From: Arthrobacter sp. SLBN-100
GTDB taxonomy: Bacteria; Actinomycetota; Actinomycetes; Actinomycetales; Micrococcaceae
Assembly: GCF_006715305.1 (NCBI RefSeq)
Contig: NZ_VFMY01000001.1
Span: 1,798,001 to 1,862,000, forward strand
DNA: 64,000 nucleotides
Direction of reading: 5' to 3'
Position 1 is the stretch's first letter. Each line of letters starts with the position of its first letter. Under the pieces are notes generated by a model. That model was not told the DNA's origin. It worked only from the letters and a program-made list of their open reading frames with translations, and did no database searches. Made by a program: the position numbers and the translations under genes. Shown here piece after piece: positions 9,590 to 18,176 of this stretch.

Positions 9590-12078
9590 GCCCTCTCCTC
9601 CTCGCTGGGGGCCGCAACCGGCGGTTCGGTGGGGGCGACCGTCTCGCTGGCTTCACCGGCTGCCCCGCCCACCGTCGCGGATACCCGGCCTGCACGGGCG
9701 GGACGGGATGCAGTGGTGGTGGGAGCGGGCGCCGGGCCGGTGGCGTCGGCGACTTTCGTGACCCGCACCGCCGCGGTCTTGTATACGGGCTGCTTCGATA
9801 CCGGGTCCCACTCCGTCAATGTCAGCTCGTTGGCCGCCCGCGGTTGCTGCTCCGGATCAGCGTCGGTCAGGTCGGCGCTATCCCAGTACCCGTAGTGGAA
9901 GGGGGCGAAGACAGTGCCGGTACGGACGTTTGCGATCCGCACCGGGGCGAAGAGGTGCCCGCGGCGGGACTCGACCCGGACCACGTCGCCCTCCCCCACC
10001 CCCAGCGCCCCGGCATCGCTCTCCGCCATCTCCACCCACATGGCCGGGGCAGCATCATGCAGCTGTGGTGAGCGGCCCGTCTTGGTGCGGGTATGGAAGT
10101 GGTAGGCGGTCCGGCCCGTGGTGTAGCGGAAAGGGTACTGGCCGTCAGGGGTTTCGTGCGCCCCTTGGTATGGGGCAGTTTTGAAGATGGCACGCCCGTT
10201 GGCTGCCATAGCCTTGTAGGCCTGCTCGCCCACGGTGGCTCCAGTGGTCAAGTCGTGGCCGTACTCTTCGGCGACATCAGCCCGGGTGGGAAAGACCCCG
10301 TCCCCGTACAACCGGTCCGCACCATTGGGGTGTTCCTCGTTGACCGGCCAGGGGATGCCGCTTCCGCCCCGCAGCCGCTCATAACTGAGGCCGGTGTAGT
10401 CGCACAGCCGGCCTTTGCTGCACTCGCGCCAGGCGTTGAATCCGTCCTCCGGGCCCTCCCAGTCCAGCAGCGGGCGGCCGGAGTTGGTGCGGAAGTCCAT
10501 CCGCCGGGAGTAATCCAGGAAGATCTGAAGGTCGCTTCGGGCCTGGCCTGGCGGTTCCACTGCCTGCTCGGACAGGTGGACAGTGCGGTTGGCGTTGGTG
10601 AACGTTCCCGTCTTTTCGCCCCAGGCGGCAGCCGGCAGGACCACGTCGGCATACTTGGTTGTCTCTGTCATGTAGAGGTCCTGCACCACCAGGAACAGCT
10701 CGGGTTTGGCCAGGATCTCGCGGATCCGCGGCAGCTGCGGCATAGACACCGCAGGGTTGGTGGCCGAGATCCACAGGAACTTGATCGAGCCTTGCTCGGC
10801 ATAACGGAAGATCTGCGCTGCGTGGGTGGGCGGGGCCCAGTGCGGGATGACGAGCTCGTCCACGTCCCACAGTTCGGCCAGCTGCTTGATGTGCGCGGGG
10901 TTCTCCCAATTGCGGAAGCCCGGCAGATCGCCGTCGGCCCCTGCCTCGCGGGTGTTCTGTGCGGTGGGCTGGCCGTTCATCTGCAGGACCCCGCAGCCTG
11001 GCTTGCCGATCATGCCGCGCAGCAGGTGCAGGTTGTTGACCTGGCAGGACGAGGCGGTGGCCTGGGCGGACTGGTAGAAACCCTGAAGCACCGTGGAGAG
11101 CACGCGCTGGGAGGTCCCGAAAATCCGGGCCGCTTCCACCACCGCGGCCGCGTCCACCCCGCATTCCGCAGCCACAGCTTCAGGTGTCCAGGGTTCTATC
11201 TCCTTGGCCAGATCCTCGAAGCGGAGGGTGTGGGCGGCAATGTAATCCTCATCAAGCCACCCGTTGCGGATCACCTCGCGGACCAGGCCGTGCATCAGCG
11301 CCAGGTTTGTGCCTGGCCGGACGGGCAGATGAACGTCGGCGTGCCGGGCCACTTCGGTGGAACGCGGGTCCACGCACACCACCAGCGGTTTGTTCGGTCC
11401 GGAGATCCGGTCCAGGACCCGGGCCCACAGCACGGTCTGGGTCTCGGCCATATTGTGGCCGTAGAGGAAGATCGCATCGCACTCGTCAACGTCCGTGTAG
11501 CTGCCGGGCTGGCCGTCCGAGCCGAAGGACTCCTTCATCGCCGCCGCGGCCGTGGCAGTGCACAGCCGGGTGTTGCCGTCCATGTGCGGAGTGCCGAGCC
11601 CGGCTTTGCCGATGATGCCCAGGGCGTAGTACTCCTCCAGGAACAGCTGGCCGGAGGTGTAGAAGCCGTGACTCAGCGGTCCCTTCTCGTCCAGCAATGC
11701 CTTGCTGCGCGAAACAAGCCGCTCCATCGCGGTGTCCCAGTCGGTCTGCACGAGCTCCCCGTTTTCGCGGATCAGGGGCTGGGTCAGCCGGTCCTTGTTG
11801 CTGACCCCCTGCCAGGAGGCGAAGAGTCCTTTGGGACCGAGCCGGCCGTGGTTAACCACGTCCATCGCCCGGCCCCTGACGCCCACCATCGTGCCGTCCT
11901 TGACCGCGATGTCGATGCCGCAGCCGTTGCTGCACAGCACACAGGCCGACTGCACCCACCTGTCCACATCCTTCTCGGCCAGCCCGGCGGCGAGGACCTG
12001 GTCCACGCGGACCGGCCACCGCTCCCCCCGGGCGAATGGCGTACGGGTTCCCCATATGTCAGCAATCCTGTCCGCCAT
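9586..12078 (-). CDS. Molybdopterin oxidoreductase (nitrate reductase / formate dehydrogenase-like)
   Basis: 829 aa from an ATG preceded by AAAGGAAAACGGCC. The N-terminal iron-sulphur motif begins with Cys46, Cys49 and Cys53 (CVLCSNGC), but the expected fourth Cys is Gly81 in NHGRLGPKGLF. A NapA/NasA-like molybdenum ligand is present as Cys173 in GNTRLCTATA. The molybdopterin-binding C-terminal domain includes DVVRVESRRGHLFAPVRI. The last ~60 residues are a Pro/Ala/Thr-rich tail. No signal peptide, so a cytoplasmic enzyme of the assimilatory type is likely. The substrate (nitrate, formate or other) is undecided. Co-translated with the small helical gene downstream. Confidence 0.85.
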   Translation of the reverse strand: MADRIADIWGTRTPFARGERWPVRVDQVLAAGLAEKDVDRWVQSACVLCSNGCGIDIAVKDGTMVGVRGRAMDVVNHGRLGPKGLFASWQGVSNKDRLTQPLIRENGELVQTDWDTAMERLVSRSKALLDEKGPLSHGFYTSGQLFLEEYYALGIIGKAGLGTPHMDGNTRLCTATAAAAMKESFGSDGQPGSYTDVDECDAIFLYGHNMAETQTVLWARVLDRISGPNKPLVVCVDPRSTEVARHADVHLPVRPGTNLALMHGLVREVIRNGWLDEDYIAAHTLRFEDLAKEIEPWTPEAVAAECGVDAAAVVEAARIFGTSQRVLSTVLQGFYQSAQATASSCQVNNLHLLRGMIGKPGCGVLQMNGQPTAQNTREAGADGDLPGFRNWENPAHIKQLAELWDVDELVIPHWAPPTHAAQIFRYAEQGSIKFLWISATNPAVSMPQLPRIREILAKPELFLVVQDLYMTETTKYADVVLPAAAWGEKTGTFTNANRTVHLSEQAVEPPGQARSDLQIFLDYSRRMDFRTNSGRPLLDWEGPEDGFNAWRECSKGRLCDYTGLSYERLRGGSGIPWPVNEEHPNGADRLYGDGVFPTRADVAEEYGHDLTTGATVGEQAYKAMAANGRAIFKTAPYQGAHETPDGQYPFRYTTGRTAYHFHTRTKTGRSPQLHDAAPAMWVEMAESDAGALGVGEGDVVRVESRRGHLFAPVRIANVRTGTVFAPFHYGYWDSADLTDADPEQQPRAANELTLTEWDPVSKQPVYKTAAVRVTKVADATGPAPAPTTTASRPARAGRVSATVGGAAGEASETVAPTEPPVAAPSEEERA

Positions 12079-12261
12079 GGCCGTTTTCCTTTCGTCCGGG
12101 ACATCCTTGTCCGAGTTCCCCCGCACCGCGGGATGACCTGCTGAAAGTACTGTTTACGCAGGTCAGCCGTAAGTCATTCTGCGATTGACAGTAGCCTTAC
12201 TATTCTGGTGAGTAAAGCTTGGCCGCTTCCCACCAGGGGAAATTGCGCGTGGGTTCTTTTT

Positions 12262-12441
12262 CTGAATCCCGGGGCCGGCTTGGGACTCACGATCACCAGG
12301 GCCATCAGCGAAAACCACCGGGGACCCATCACCCTCACCAGCAGCCATGGAGAAGGAACCACTGCAACCGCTACCCTGCCGGACGCGGACGTGGTGTCCC
12401 GCCCCCTGATGTCCGCCCGCAGGACAGGTTTGGGGACTTGA
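12262..12441 (+). pseudogene. Remnant of a sensor histidine kinase C-terminus
   Basis: One reading frame encodes GAGLGLTITRAISENHRGPI followed by TSSHGEGTTATATLP: the G2 box and terminal strands of a HATPase_c domain. Nothing recognisable as the rest of a kinase lies upstream, and the divergent molybdo-enzyme starts only 180 bp away. So only about 45 codons of the kinase survive. Confidence 0.65.
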
Positions 12442-12768
12442 GCGATTCTTGAGCAAGTCTTGATCGTATGTGCCCCGGCTCTTGAGCAAGGCGGTGCACA
12501 GTAATCCTTGTAAGGCCTGAAGCGCACGGCAACTGCAACTGGGGATCTGGGCCCGGTAGCGTCAGGGTCTTGATTCGGGAACAACCGAAGGTCTTAGCGC
12601 TTGGTGGTGTCGAGAAGCCGGCACCACCAAGCGGATCTTGCACACACACGGCGTGGGCACAGGCAGGCACCGGCGCTTTCCGCTTCCACCAGCAGTACTC
12701 CGATTCTTCGCGCCACCCCGGTTGAGAGGTAGAGCCCGAGGTCCGGCTGCGGAGCTCACTGACCGGCC
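12442..12768. other. Intergenic stretch, no gene seen
   Basis: Between the kinase remnant and the DUF326 gene. It contains three occurrences of TTGAGCGATT/TTGAGCAAG-like sequence close together (12440-12490) and otherwise no convincing codon-biased frame. Confidence 0.4.
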
Positions 12769-13179
12769 CTACCCTGCGGCCGCCAGGAGAGCACTGCAGG
12801 CTGCTTCGCAGCGGCGGCATGCTTCGGCGCAGATCCGGCAGTGCTCGTGCATGCCGGCGTGCTTTTCGCACTCTTCAGCGCATGTGGCGCATGCAGCCCG
12901 GCAGGCATCCAGCGCCGCCAAGGTGATAGCTGTCTGCCCTCCGGTCTGACGAGTCAGGATACTTCCGGTCGCGGCACAGACGTCAGCGCAGTCAAGATCG
13001 GTGCGGATGCATTGCCTGAGCTCGGCGACCATGTCCTCGCCGAGGCAGGCGTCGGCGCAGGCGGTGCAGGCCTGGGCGCACTCGAAGCATGCGGCTATGC
13101 ACTCGGCCAGTTTGTCCTTCGGCGCGGTCCCCGCACCTTGGGGGTGGGAATCGAGCATCGCGCTGATGTGATGTGTCAT
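12769..13179 (-). CDS. Four-helix Cys-rich copper-binding protein (DUF326/Csp-like)
   Basis: 136 aa with Cys spaced along helices: ECIAACFECAQACTACADAC, LRQCIRTDLDCADVC, LDACRAACATCAEECEKH and HCRICAEACRRCEAAC. This is the signature of DUF326 four-helix bundles, related to copper storage proteins that bind many Cu(I) ions inside the bundle. No signal peptide, so a cytosolic copper buffer is expected. It opens a block of metal-related genes. Confidence 0.87.
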   Translation of the reverse strand: MTHHISAMLDSHPQGAGTAPKDKLAECIAACFECAQACTACADACLGEDMVAELRQCIRTDLDCADVCAATGSILTRQTGGQTAITLAALDACRAACATCAEECEKHAGMHEHCRICAEACRRCEAACSALLAAAG

Positions 13180-13320
13180 GTTCGGGGCTCCTTTGCCGCT
13201 GGTGGCATGGCGGCTGGCGGTTTCCTGCCGTCAGGGCCACCCTAGCCCGGCCGCCCCTGTCCCGTCAGCCCTCTCCGGGCGGCTTTCTCCTGCCAAGGAC
13301 AGGGAAGGCAGACGGGTTAC

Positions 13321-14211
13321 TCAGCTGTCGCTGGCGGAACGGAACGTTGTCCCGCCGTCGGTGGATACGGCGAGCCCTTCGGTGGTGGCGGCCCAGATCC
13401 ATGGTTTTCCTTCGCCCTTTTTCACAGCGGTTATCGCCTGGACCCGTCCTTCGATCGAGCCTGTCTGGATCCAGGTGCTTCCCGCGTCTGCTGAATACTG
13501 CACCGCACCGTCGGGTTCAACGCCGAAGACCTCGGTGCCGGTGGCGAACGCCGCGAACTGAATAACAGGCGCCGTTGGAACCAGTACCCAAGTCTTGCCG
13601 CCGTCGGTGGAGCGCTGGAGCCCATCGCGAGTGGTCGCGAGAACAGTGTCAGTTTCCGGGTTCCCGGCCAGGACGGCAGGGACGAACTCGGCCGGGACGT
13701 CGGCCCAGGTTTTGCCGTCGGGACTGGTCCGCAGCGCCCCGTCATACGCGATGATCCCGGACTTCGTGGTAGCGAGGGCATGGAAGTCCGATTCCCCCTG
13801 GCGGGACAGTTGCTCCCAGGTTTTGCCGCCGTCCGCGGATTTGATCAGGCCCATGGGGTTGGGCAGGTTGGAGCCGGGGCCGGGGTGCCCGGACGCATAA
13901 AAAACGCCTTGGTCGGTTGCGGCTGTGAAACCCATCAGGTCGTTGGTGTCCCCTATTTTGGTGGCCGGGGATTTGGTGACATCGAACAGGCCTTCATGAG
14001 TAGCGAGCAGCACCTGGTCGGTTTCGCGGTTCACGCCCAGTCCGTGGACATGGGAGCTGGGAAGGCCCGAGGCGGCTGTGGATGGTGCGGTGCCGGCAGC
14101 TGGGGTGCCCGATGTCGGCCCCTGACTGCAGGCAGACAGGGTGAGCATCAGGGCGGCCGCTGCGGCCAGGGCAGCCGCGGGCCGGTATCGGGTTAAAGAG
14201 TGCAGGGGCAT
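13321..14211 (-). CDS. Exported Asp-box (BNR) beta-propeller lipoprotein, F510_1955-like
   Basis: 296 aa. Lipoprotein signal ending LMLTLSAC. The mature protein carries repeated Asp-box motifs: SADGGKTW, SPDGKTW, STDGGKTW, SADAGSTW and STDGGTTF, spaced about 45 residues apart, as expected of a six- to seven-bladed sialidase-type propeller. Despite the family's glycosyl-hydrolase label, no catalytic residues can be assigned. Its place next to DUF305 and DUF6153 genes suggests a role in the metal-stress block. Confidence 0.85.
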   Translation of the reverse strand: MPLHSLTRYRPAAALAAAAALMLTLSACSQGPTSGTPAAGTAPSTAASGLPSSHVHGLGVNRETDQVLLATHEGLFDVTKSPATKIGDTNDLMGFTAATDQGVFYASGHPGPGSNLPNPMGLIKSADGGKTWEQLSRQGESDFHALATTKSGIIAYDGALRTSPDGKTWADVPAEFVPAVLAGNPETDTVLATTRDGLQRSTDGGKTWVLVPTAPVIQFAAFATGTEVFGVEPDGAVQYSADAGSTWIQTGSIEGRVQAITAVKKGEGKPWIWAATTEGLAVSTDGGTTFRSASDS

Positions 14212-14249
14212 AAGGAAACTCCAAAAATGGGGACCGGAGAATGGTGGGG

Positions 14250-14285
14250 GAAGTCACCGGCCCTGCGCGAGGGGCCGGTGACTTC
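14250..14285 (-). terminator. Stable hairpin downstream of the DUF305 gene
   Basis: A perfect 14-bp stem (GAAGTCACCGGCCC / GGGCCGGTGACTTC) with an 8-nt loop lies 13 bp after the DUF305 stop. No U-tract follows on the minus strand, so it may instead be a processing or pausing structure. Confidence 0.55.
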
Positions 14286-14297
14286 AACGTGTGCTGG

Positions 14298-14921
14298 TTA
14301 CAGGGTGGCCAGCAGTTCCTTCATTTCCTTGATTTCGGCTTCCTGCGCCGTCACGATGTCTTTGCTCAGTTTGATCGCGTCAACGTTCTTGCCCTGAGCT
14401 GTTTCGGTCTTGGCCATCATCACGGCGCCTTCGTGGTGGACAATCATCTGCTGCAGGAAGTTCTTGGCCGCTTCGGTGCCCTGGGCGGCTTCGAGCTGCT
14501 TGAGGTCGTCCTCGCCCATCATGCCGTCCATGCTGTGGCCGGCGCCCATCGTGGCGGATTCGTTCCAGCTCTTCAGCCAGCCCGTCATCGTTTCGATCTC
14601 CGGTGCCTGGGCCGCCTTGATCCTGGTGGCAAGGTCGGTGACCGCTGAGGGGATGTCCTTCTTCTGCAGCATCATCTCGCTCATTTCCACGGCCTGTTCG
14701 TGGTGCGGGATCATCCCCTGGGCGAACATGGTGTCGGCCGCGTTGTGTTCGGCCGAGGCGGCCGGTGCGCTGCTGGACATCATCCCCGAGCTGCTGTGGT
14801 TCGTGCCCGGCATCGAGCTTCCGGTTGCGGTGGAGCTGGAGGTGTCGGTGGAGCAGCCGGCGAGGGCGAGTGCTGCGGCAACGGCAGTGGTGGAAAGGGC
14901 AAGGAATTTCTTGTTCATCAT
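14298..14921 (-). CDS. DUF305 lipoprotein (metal-stress associated)
   Basis: 207 aa, start at 14921 behind GAAGGACACCCAAAC. Signal with lipobox LAGC, a Ser/Met-rich linker, then two DUF305 halves each with a His-His-Glu motif: MIPHHEQAVEMSEMM and MIVHHEGAVMMAKTE. The ferritin-like fold of DUF305 and its usual company of copper resistance genes point to periplasmic-side metal binding. Neighbours on both sides face the same way and probably share transcripts. Confidence 0.9.
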   Translation of the reverse strand: MMNKKFLALSTTAVAAALALAGCSTDTSSSTATGSSMPGTNHSSSGMMSSSAPAASAEHNAADTMFAQGMIPHHEQAVEMSEMMLQKKDIPSAVTDLATRIKAAQAPEIETMTGWLKSWNESATMGAGHSMDGMMGEDDLKQLEAAQGTEAAKNFLQQMIVHHEGAVMMAKTETAQGKNVDAIKLSKDIVTAQEAEIKEMKELLATL

Positions 14922-15061
14922 GTTTGGGTGTCCTTCAAGACGTGGGTGGGCGCGTGGGCGCCCCGGTGGGTGAGTGTGCATCGGTGATGCCTTGGAGAGG
15001 TTCGAAGGAGCCGGCACCGGGCAGGAGTAGCGCTGGTCAGGTCACAGCGCAGGCTGGCGTT

Positions 15062-15535
15062 TTACGTTCGGCTGATGCAGAGCTCATCCGGTGAAGGACT
15101 GCTGGGAAGATAGGACCAGCCCGCGGTGGCATCGGTCAGGGCCCCTGTGTTGGTGCTCCTGGCGATGACCCAGGCGCCTGGCAGCGGTGCGGTCAAGGAA
15201 CCGGACTTCGCTGAAGGCGTGCAGGACGCAGCCATCGCCTGCATGCTGGTGCAGTTGCCCGAGTCCGAGCACTGCACGACATCCACACCTGAACCCGTCT
15301 GGAACCCAGGGATGTCCAGGGCGGAAGACGCGGGAAGGTGTCCTCCGGCATGTCCGGCAACGGATGATTCGTGATGGGCGCTGCCGGCCGCTGCTTCCAT
15401 GGACGGTGAGTGCAGCGCGTGGTTGCCCGTCATGACATGCATGCCGAAAATGCCTGCAATAAGCGCCAGGACGGCTCCGAAAAGACCCGCCCGGCGAAGG
15501 AACGTGATCGCGGCGGTATTCACCGGTGCGGTCAT
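15062..15535 (-). CDS. DUF6153 membrane-anchored protein
   Basis: 157 aa. One N-terminal membrane helix (GLFGAVLALIAGIFGMHVM) is followed by a His/Met-rich segment with HHESSVAGHAGGH and a C-terminal part with conserved cysteines (VVQCSDSGNCTSMQ, ASCTPS). The family is common in Arthrobacter near copper genes; His, Met and Cys content is consistent with metal handling outside the membrane. Precise function unknown. Confidence 0.78.
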   Translation of the reverse strand: MTAPVNTAAITFLRRAGLFGAVLALIAGIFGMHVMTGNHALHSPSMEAAAGSAHHESSVAGHAGGHLPASSALDIPGFQTGSGVDVVQCSDSGNCTSMQAMAASCTPSAKSGSLTAPLPGAWVIARSTNTGALTDATAGWSYLPSSPSPDELCISRT

Positions 15536-15807
15536 GACAGTCCTCCTCCCTTCCCGGCGGGCTTTGGTTCAAGATTACCGGCAGCGTGCCAGGGACGCCT
15601 TCCGGTACAACGAGCCTGTGCCGGATTCGGTTTCGGCCCTGGACGGTAACGAGACAGGGAACTTAGGCCCTTGCGGCGAAAAACAGGCGCAGAACACACT
15701 AGGGGCAACAGTTGTGAAGAACCAGACGGAGGGACAGCGAGAGAGTGAACACGGAATGATCTGCCCGGGAACCCGTGCGGGCCACCGGGACGGCGAAAGC
15801 AACGGCC

Positions 15808-16239
15808 ATGACCGGTGACCACGCCTCCCACCTGCATCCGCCTGCCGGACCACGTAGCGGGACGGTTCCAGGGCGGACCGTCCGGGGCAGGCTCCAGAGC
15901 CTGTGGCACACAGTCGTTGGCGCCGTCGGCCTGGTCATGGGGCTCCTGCCGCACGTCCTGCACCACATAGGGCTGCTGGCAGGGACTGCGCTCGTGGCAG
16001 GATCCGGCGGCACCGCACTGTTCGGAGCGCTCGGGGTGCTGGCCTCAATTCCAATGCTGATCCGCCTCTACCGGCGATTCGGCAGCTGGGTCGCACCGGC
16101 CGTGGGCCTGCTGGTCTTCGCCGCCATGTTCTCCCTGTCCGCGTTCGTCATCGGCCCGGCCATCAGTGGCGCCGGAGAGGACGTGACAACACCTTCCCCG
16201 GCGCCGACTGTAGACCACACCGATCACCCCGGCCATTAA
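15808..16239 (+). CDS. Small His-rich membrane protein, unknown
   Basis: 143 aa from ATG 15808; a GTG 33 bp upstream is also possible and neither has a strong ribosome site. Three membrane helices (LWHTVVGAVGLVMGLLPHVL, LLAGTALVAGSGGTALFGAL, VAPAVGLLVFAAMFSLSAF) separated by short loops, with an N-terminal SHLHPP and a C-terminal DHTDHPGH. It lies divergently from DUF6153 within the metal block. No domain recognised. Confidence 0.6.
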   Translation: MTGDHASHLHPPAGPRSGTVPGRTVRGRLQSLWHTVVGAVGLVMGLLPHVLHHIGLLAGTALVAGSGGTALFGALGVLASIPMLIRLYRRFGSWVAPAVGLLVFAAMFSLSAFVIGPAISGAGEDVTTPSPAPTVDHTDHPGH

Positions 16240-16277
16240 CCAGCCCGGGCCCGGGGCATCCGGCGCTCATCCGGATG

Positions 16278-16293
16278 CCCCCCCCCCCCCCCC
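16278..16293. repeat. Homopolymer of 16 C
   Basis: Sixteen consecutive C residues lie between the stops of two convergent genes, 12 bp past the HMA protein stop at 16305. Such a tract is prone to slippage or to assembly miscount. Confidence 0.9.
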
Positions 16294-16304
16294 GGATCGC
16301 GTGC

Positions 16305-16658
16305 CTATGCAGGGTAGTTCGCGCCTGCCAGGACGTAGCCGGAGGAGCGCACGGCTTCAGCCAGCGCCTCCAGGTCCACGGCGCCGGTGACGCTCAACCG
16401 CGATGTGCCGCCCGGCACCAGGTCCACCGTTGCCGACTCAACACCGGCTACCCCGGAAACGGCTTCTTCCACGGTCCGGACACAGTGTCCGCAGGTCAGC
16501 CCTTCCAGGGCGTACTGGGCATCGGATCCCAGGGCCTCCGGCTGCGCAGCCGCGGTAACCGTCGCGCGCGTTTCCGTGGCCGGGGAGCAGCAGCTGCAGC
16601 CCTGCTGCTCCTTGGAAGCCAGGGGCAGCAGGGTACGTGATTCGGTTGTTCCGCACAT
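16305..16658 (-). CDS. CopZ-like HMA copper chaperone with Cys-rich leader
   Basis: 117 aa. The N-terminal 40 residues contain QQGCSCCSP, a possible extra metal site. The C-terminal ~68 residues are an HMA domain with the metal loop GLTCGHCVRTVEEA and the fold ending SSGYVLAG. Such proteins deliver Cu(I) to P1B ATPases; one is encoded at 30407-32947. Start preceded by AAGGAAAACTGAC. Its promoter carries a CsoR-like operator in the spacer, so copper induction is expected. Confidence 0.88.
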   Translation of the reverse strand: MCGTTESRTLLPLASKEQQGCSCCSPATETRATVTAAAQPEALGSDAQYALEGLTCGHCVRTVEEAVSGVAGVESATVDLVPGGTSRLSVTGAVDLEALAEAVRSSGYVLAGANYPA

Positions 16659-16757
16659 GTCAGTTTTCCTTCAATCAAGGGACAGGAAAGGGGATGTTGC
16701 GGTTGAACGGCTGTGACGGCCTCGGCCTGGACAAACCACGTCACTGGCAACATCCAA

Positions 16758-16786
16758 ATAATACCCCACGGGGGTATAAAACGCAA
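16758..16786 (-). promoter_or_regulatory. Promoter with embedded CsoR-like operator
   Basis: On the minus strand, -35 TTGCGT (16781-16786), a 17-bp spacer and -10 TATTAT (16758-16763) drive the HMA chaperone. The palindrome ATACCCCACGGGGGTAT at 16761-16777 fills the spacer and matches the TATACCCC-N-GGGGTATA class bound by CsoR copper repressors. Repressor and polymerase would compete directly. Confidence 0.78.
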
Positions 16787-16879
16787 TGGTTTCGCAGCAT
16801 CTGCAGCATCCTCCGGCGCCTGGCAAGGTGGGACGTTAGGCACTACCCGTCGGGCCGTGCGGGCCTGACAATTTGTGGC

Positions 16880-17146
16880 ATGAGCAACCTTCCCGCCCCC
16901 GGACACCGCCCGCCCCGGCCATGGACGCAGGGCCTGCTGACCGTCCTCATTGCCGCGGCCGCCGTGTACCTGATCTCCAACCACTGGCTCCATGTCCTGG
17001 ATGCGCTGCCCTATCTGGGTGTGGTGCTGGTGATGAGCCTTTGTATGTTCGGGCATGGAGGCCACGGCCATGGTGGGCACGGGGGCCACGGCTACAGCGG
17101 GCACACCGCCGCCGGGGAGGGGGAAGGAGCCGGTCATGTCCACTGA
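16880..17146 (+). CDS. DUF2933 small membrane protein
   Basis: 88 aa: Pro-rich start, one helix (GLLTVLIAAAAVYLISNHW), the DUF2933 signature HWLHVLDALPYLGVVLVMSL, then CMFGHGGHGHGGHGGHGYSG, a Gly/His run suited to metal binding. The ATG at 16880 is divergent from the CsoR-controlled chaperone. It overlaps the next gene by 11 bp. Confidence 0.8.
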   Translation: MSNLPAPGHRPPRPWTQGLLTVLIAAAAVYLISNHWLHVLDALPYLGVVLVMSLCMFGHGGHGHGGHGGHGYSGHTAAGEGEGAGHVH

Positions 17147-17807
17147 TTACGGCTATGACCTGTGGTGGTTGGTGATCCTGAATTCGGCCGTGTTTATCAT
17201 CTTTGCCTTCAGCTTCGTCCGGCCCAGAACCAAGCTGGACTGGCGGGCGCTCGGCGGATTCTCCGCGTTCATCGTGGCACTCTTCACCGAAATGTACGGT
17301 TTCCCGCTGACGATCTACCTGCTCTCGGGCTGGTTGGGGAACCGGATCCCGGGCCTGGACCTCCTGAATCACAACTCCGGGCATTTATGGCAGGACCTGA
17401 CCGGCTGGCAGGGTGACCCGCACCTGAGCCCGCTGCACCTGCTCAGCAACGTGCTGATCGCGGCAGGGTTCATCCTGCTCTACAGGTCCTGGCAGATCCT
17501 CTTCACGGCCCAACGGGACCGCGGACTCGCGACCACGGGCCCCTATGGCAGGGTCCGGCACCCACAGTACGTGGGATTCCTGACCATCATGGCCGGGTTC
17601 CTGCTGCAGTGGCCCACCCTGCTGACCCTGTTCATGTTCCCGGTCCTGGTCATCGTGTACCTGCGCCTGGCCCGGAAGGAAGAACGCGTGATGGACGCCG
17701 AGTTCGGCACCGCCTACGCCGCCTACCGCCGCCAGGTCCCCGGATTCATCCCCCGGTTGGGACGGCGCCCCGCGGGCACCGGGCAGAAGCCGCAGGAGGG
17801 ACTGTAA
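17136..17807 (+). CDS. Isoprenylcysteine carboxyl methyltransferase-like membrane enzyme
   Basis: 223 aa from an ATG preceded by GGAAGGAGCCGGTC. Five predicted membrane helices; the C-terminal ICMT/phospholipid methyltransferase motif is present (GPYGRVRHPQYVGF, then LARKEERVMDAEFGTAYAAY). The family methylates lipids or prenyl-Cys groups with SAM; bacterial substrates are mostly unknown. Translationally coupled to the DUF2933 gene, as often seen near copper genes. Confidence 0.87.
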   Translation: MSTDYGYDLWWLVILNSAVFIIFAFSFVRPRTKLDWRALGGFSAFIVALFTEMYGFPLTIYLLSGWLGNRIPGLDLLNHNSGHLWQDLTGWQGDPHLSPLHLLSNVLIAAGFILLYRSWQILFTAQRDRGLATTGPYGRVRHPQYVGFLTIMAGFLLQWPTLLTLFMFPVLVIVYLRLARKEERVMDAEFGTAYAAYRRQVPGFIPRLGRRPAGTGQKPQEGL

Positions 17808-17822
17808 TGCCCGTGCCCCGAA

Positions 17823-17924
17823 GACCTCGAACACGTAGCCCAGGAACTCAACGCCCGCCCCCGCAAAACCCTCGGCTGGGAAACCCCGGCCGAGCGACTT
17901 CGTGATCTACTAATAGCCAGCTAA
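17823..17924 (+). mobile_element. IS30-family transposase C-terminal remnant
   Basis: Thirty-three codons ending in TAA encode DLEHVAQELNARPRKTLGWE and TPAERLRDLL, the conserved tail of IS30-type transposases. The sequence starts abruptly about 15 bp after the ICMT gene, so the rest of the element was lost. The following GTTGCATCGACCCCT may be part of the element's terminal repeat. It marks the left edge of the accessory island. Confidence 0.75.
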
Positions 17925-18011
17925 CCACGGGTGTTGCATCGACCCCTAGAATTCGCCCACCAGCCATGTCAACACGTTAAAGCAAAAACCCCTCTGACGA
18001 GGGGATATGCT

Positions 18012-18033
18012 GTGCCCGAGGTGGGACTCGAAC
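18012..18033 (-). pseudogene. 3' fragment of a tRNA gene
   Basis: On the minus strand the sequence reads TTCGAGTCCCAC followed by CTCGGGCAC, i.e. T-loop, 3' side of the T-stem and acceptor end of a tRNA. The 5' side of the T-stem is not complementary and nothing else of a cloverleaf follows. Fragments of this kind are typical attachment-site duplicates left by integrative elements. Confidence 0.5.
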
Positions 18034-18126
18034 TGTCTTCCGGGCCTTACAAATACTGGGAATTCCCGAAAAACATGCGGAATCCGAAGCAGTCCGAAGG
18101 CTCTACAAGGCAGTCCGAGACGCAAA

Positions 18127-18145
18127 GTGTGGACAATGTCCACAC
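18127..18145. repeat. Perfect 19-bp palindrome
   Basis: GTGTGGACA-A-TGTCCACAC: nine-base arms around a single A. It sits in non-coding DNA between the tRNA fragment and a terminator; an operator or short hairpin is possible. Confidence 0.6.
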
Positions 18146-18176
18146 CCCGACTTCCGCCCCGTTGAAGCGTTCAACC

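Noticed and set aside
10093..12144. 683-codon open frame on the plus strand
   Set aside because: It is the complement of the molybdopterin oxidoreductase; GC-rich third positions keep the antisense frame open. No ribosome site or domain.
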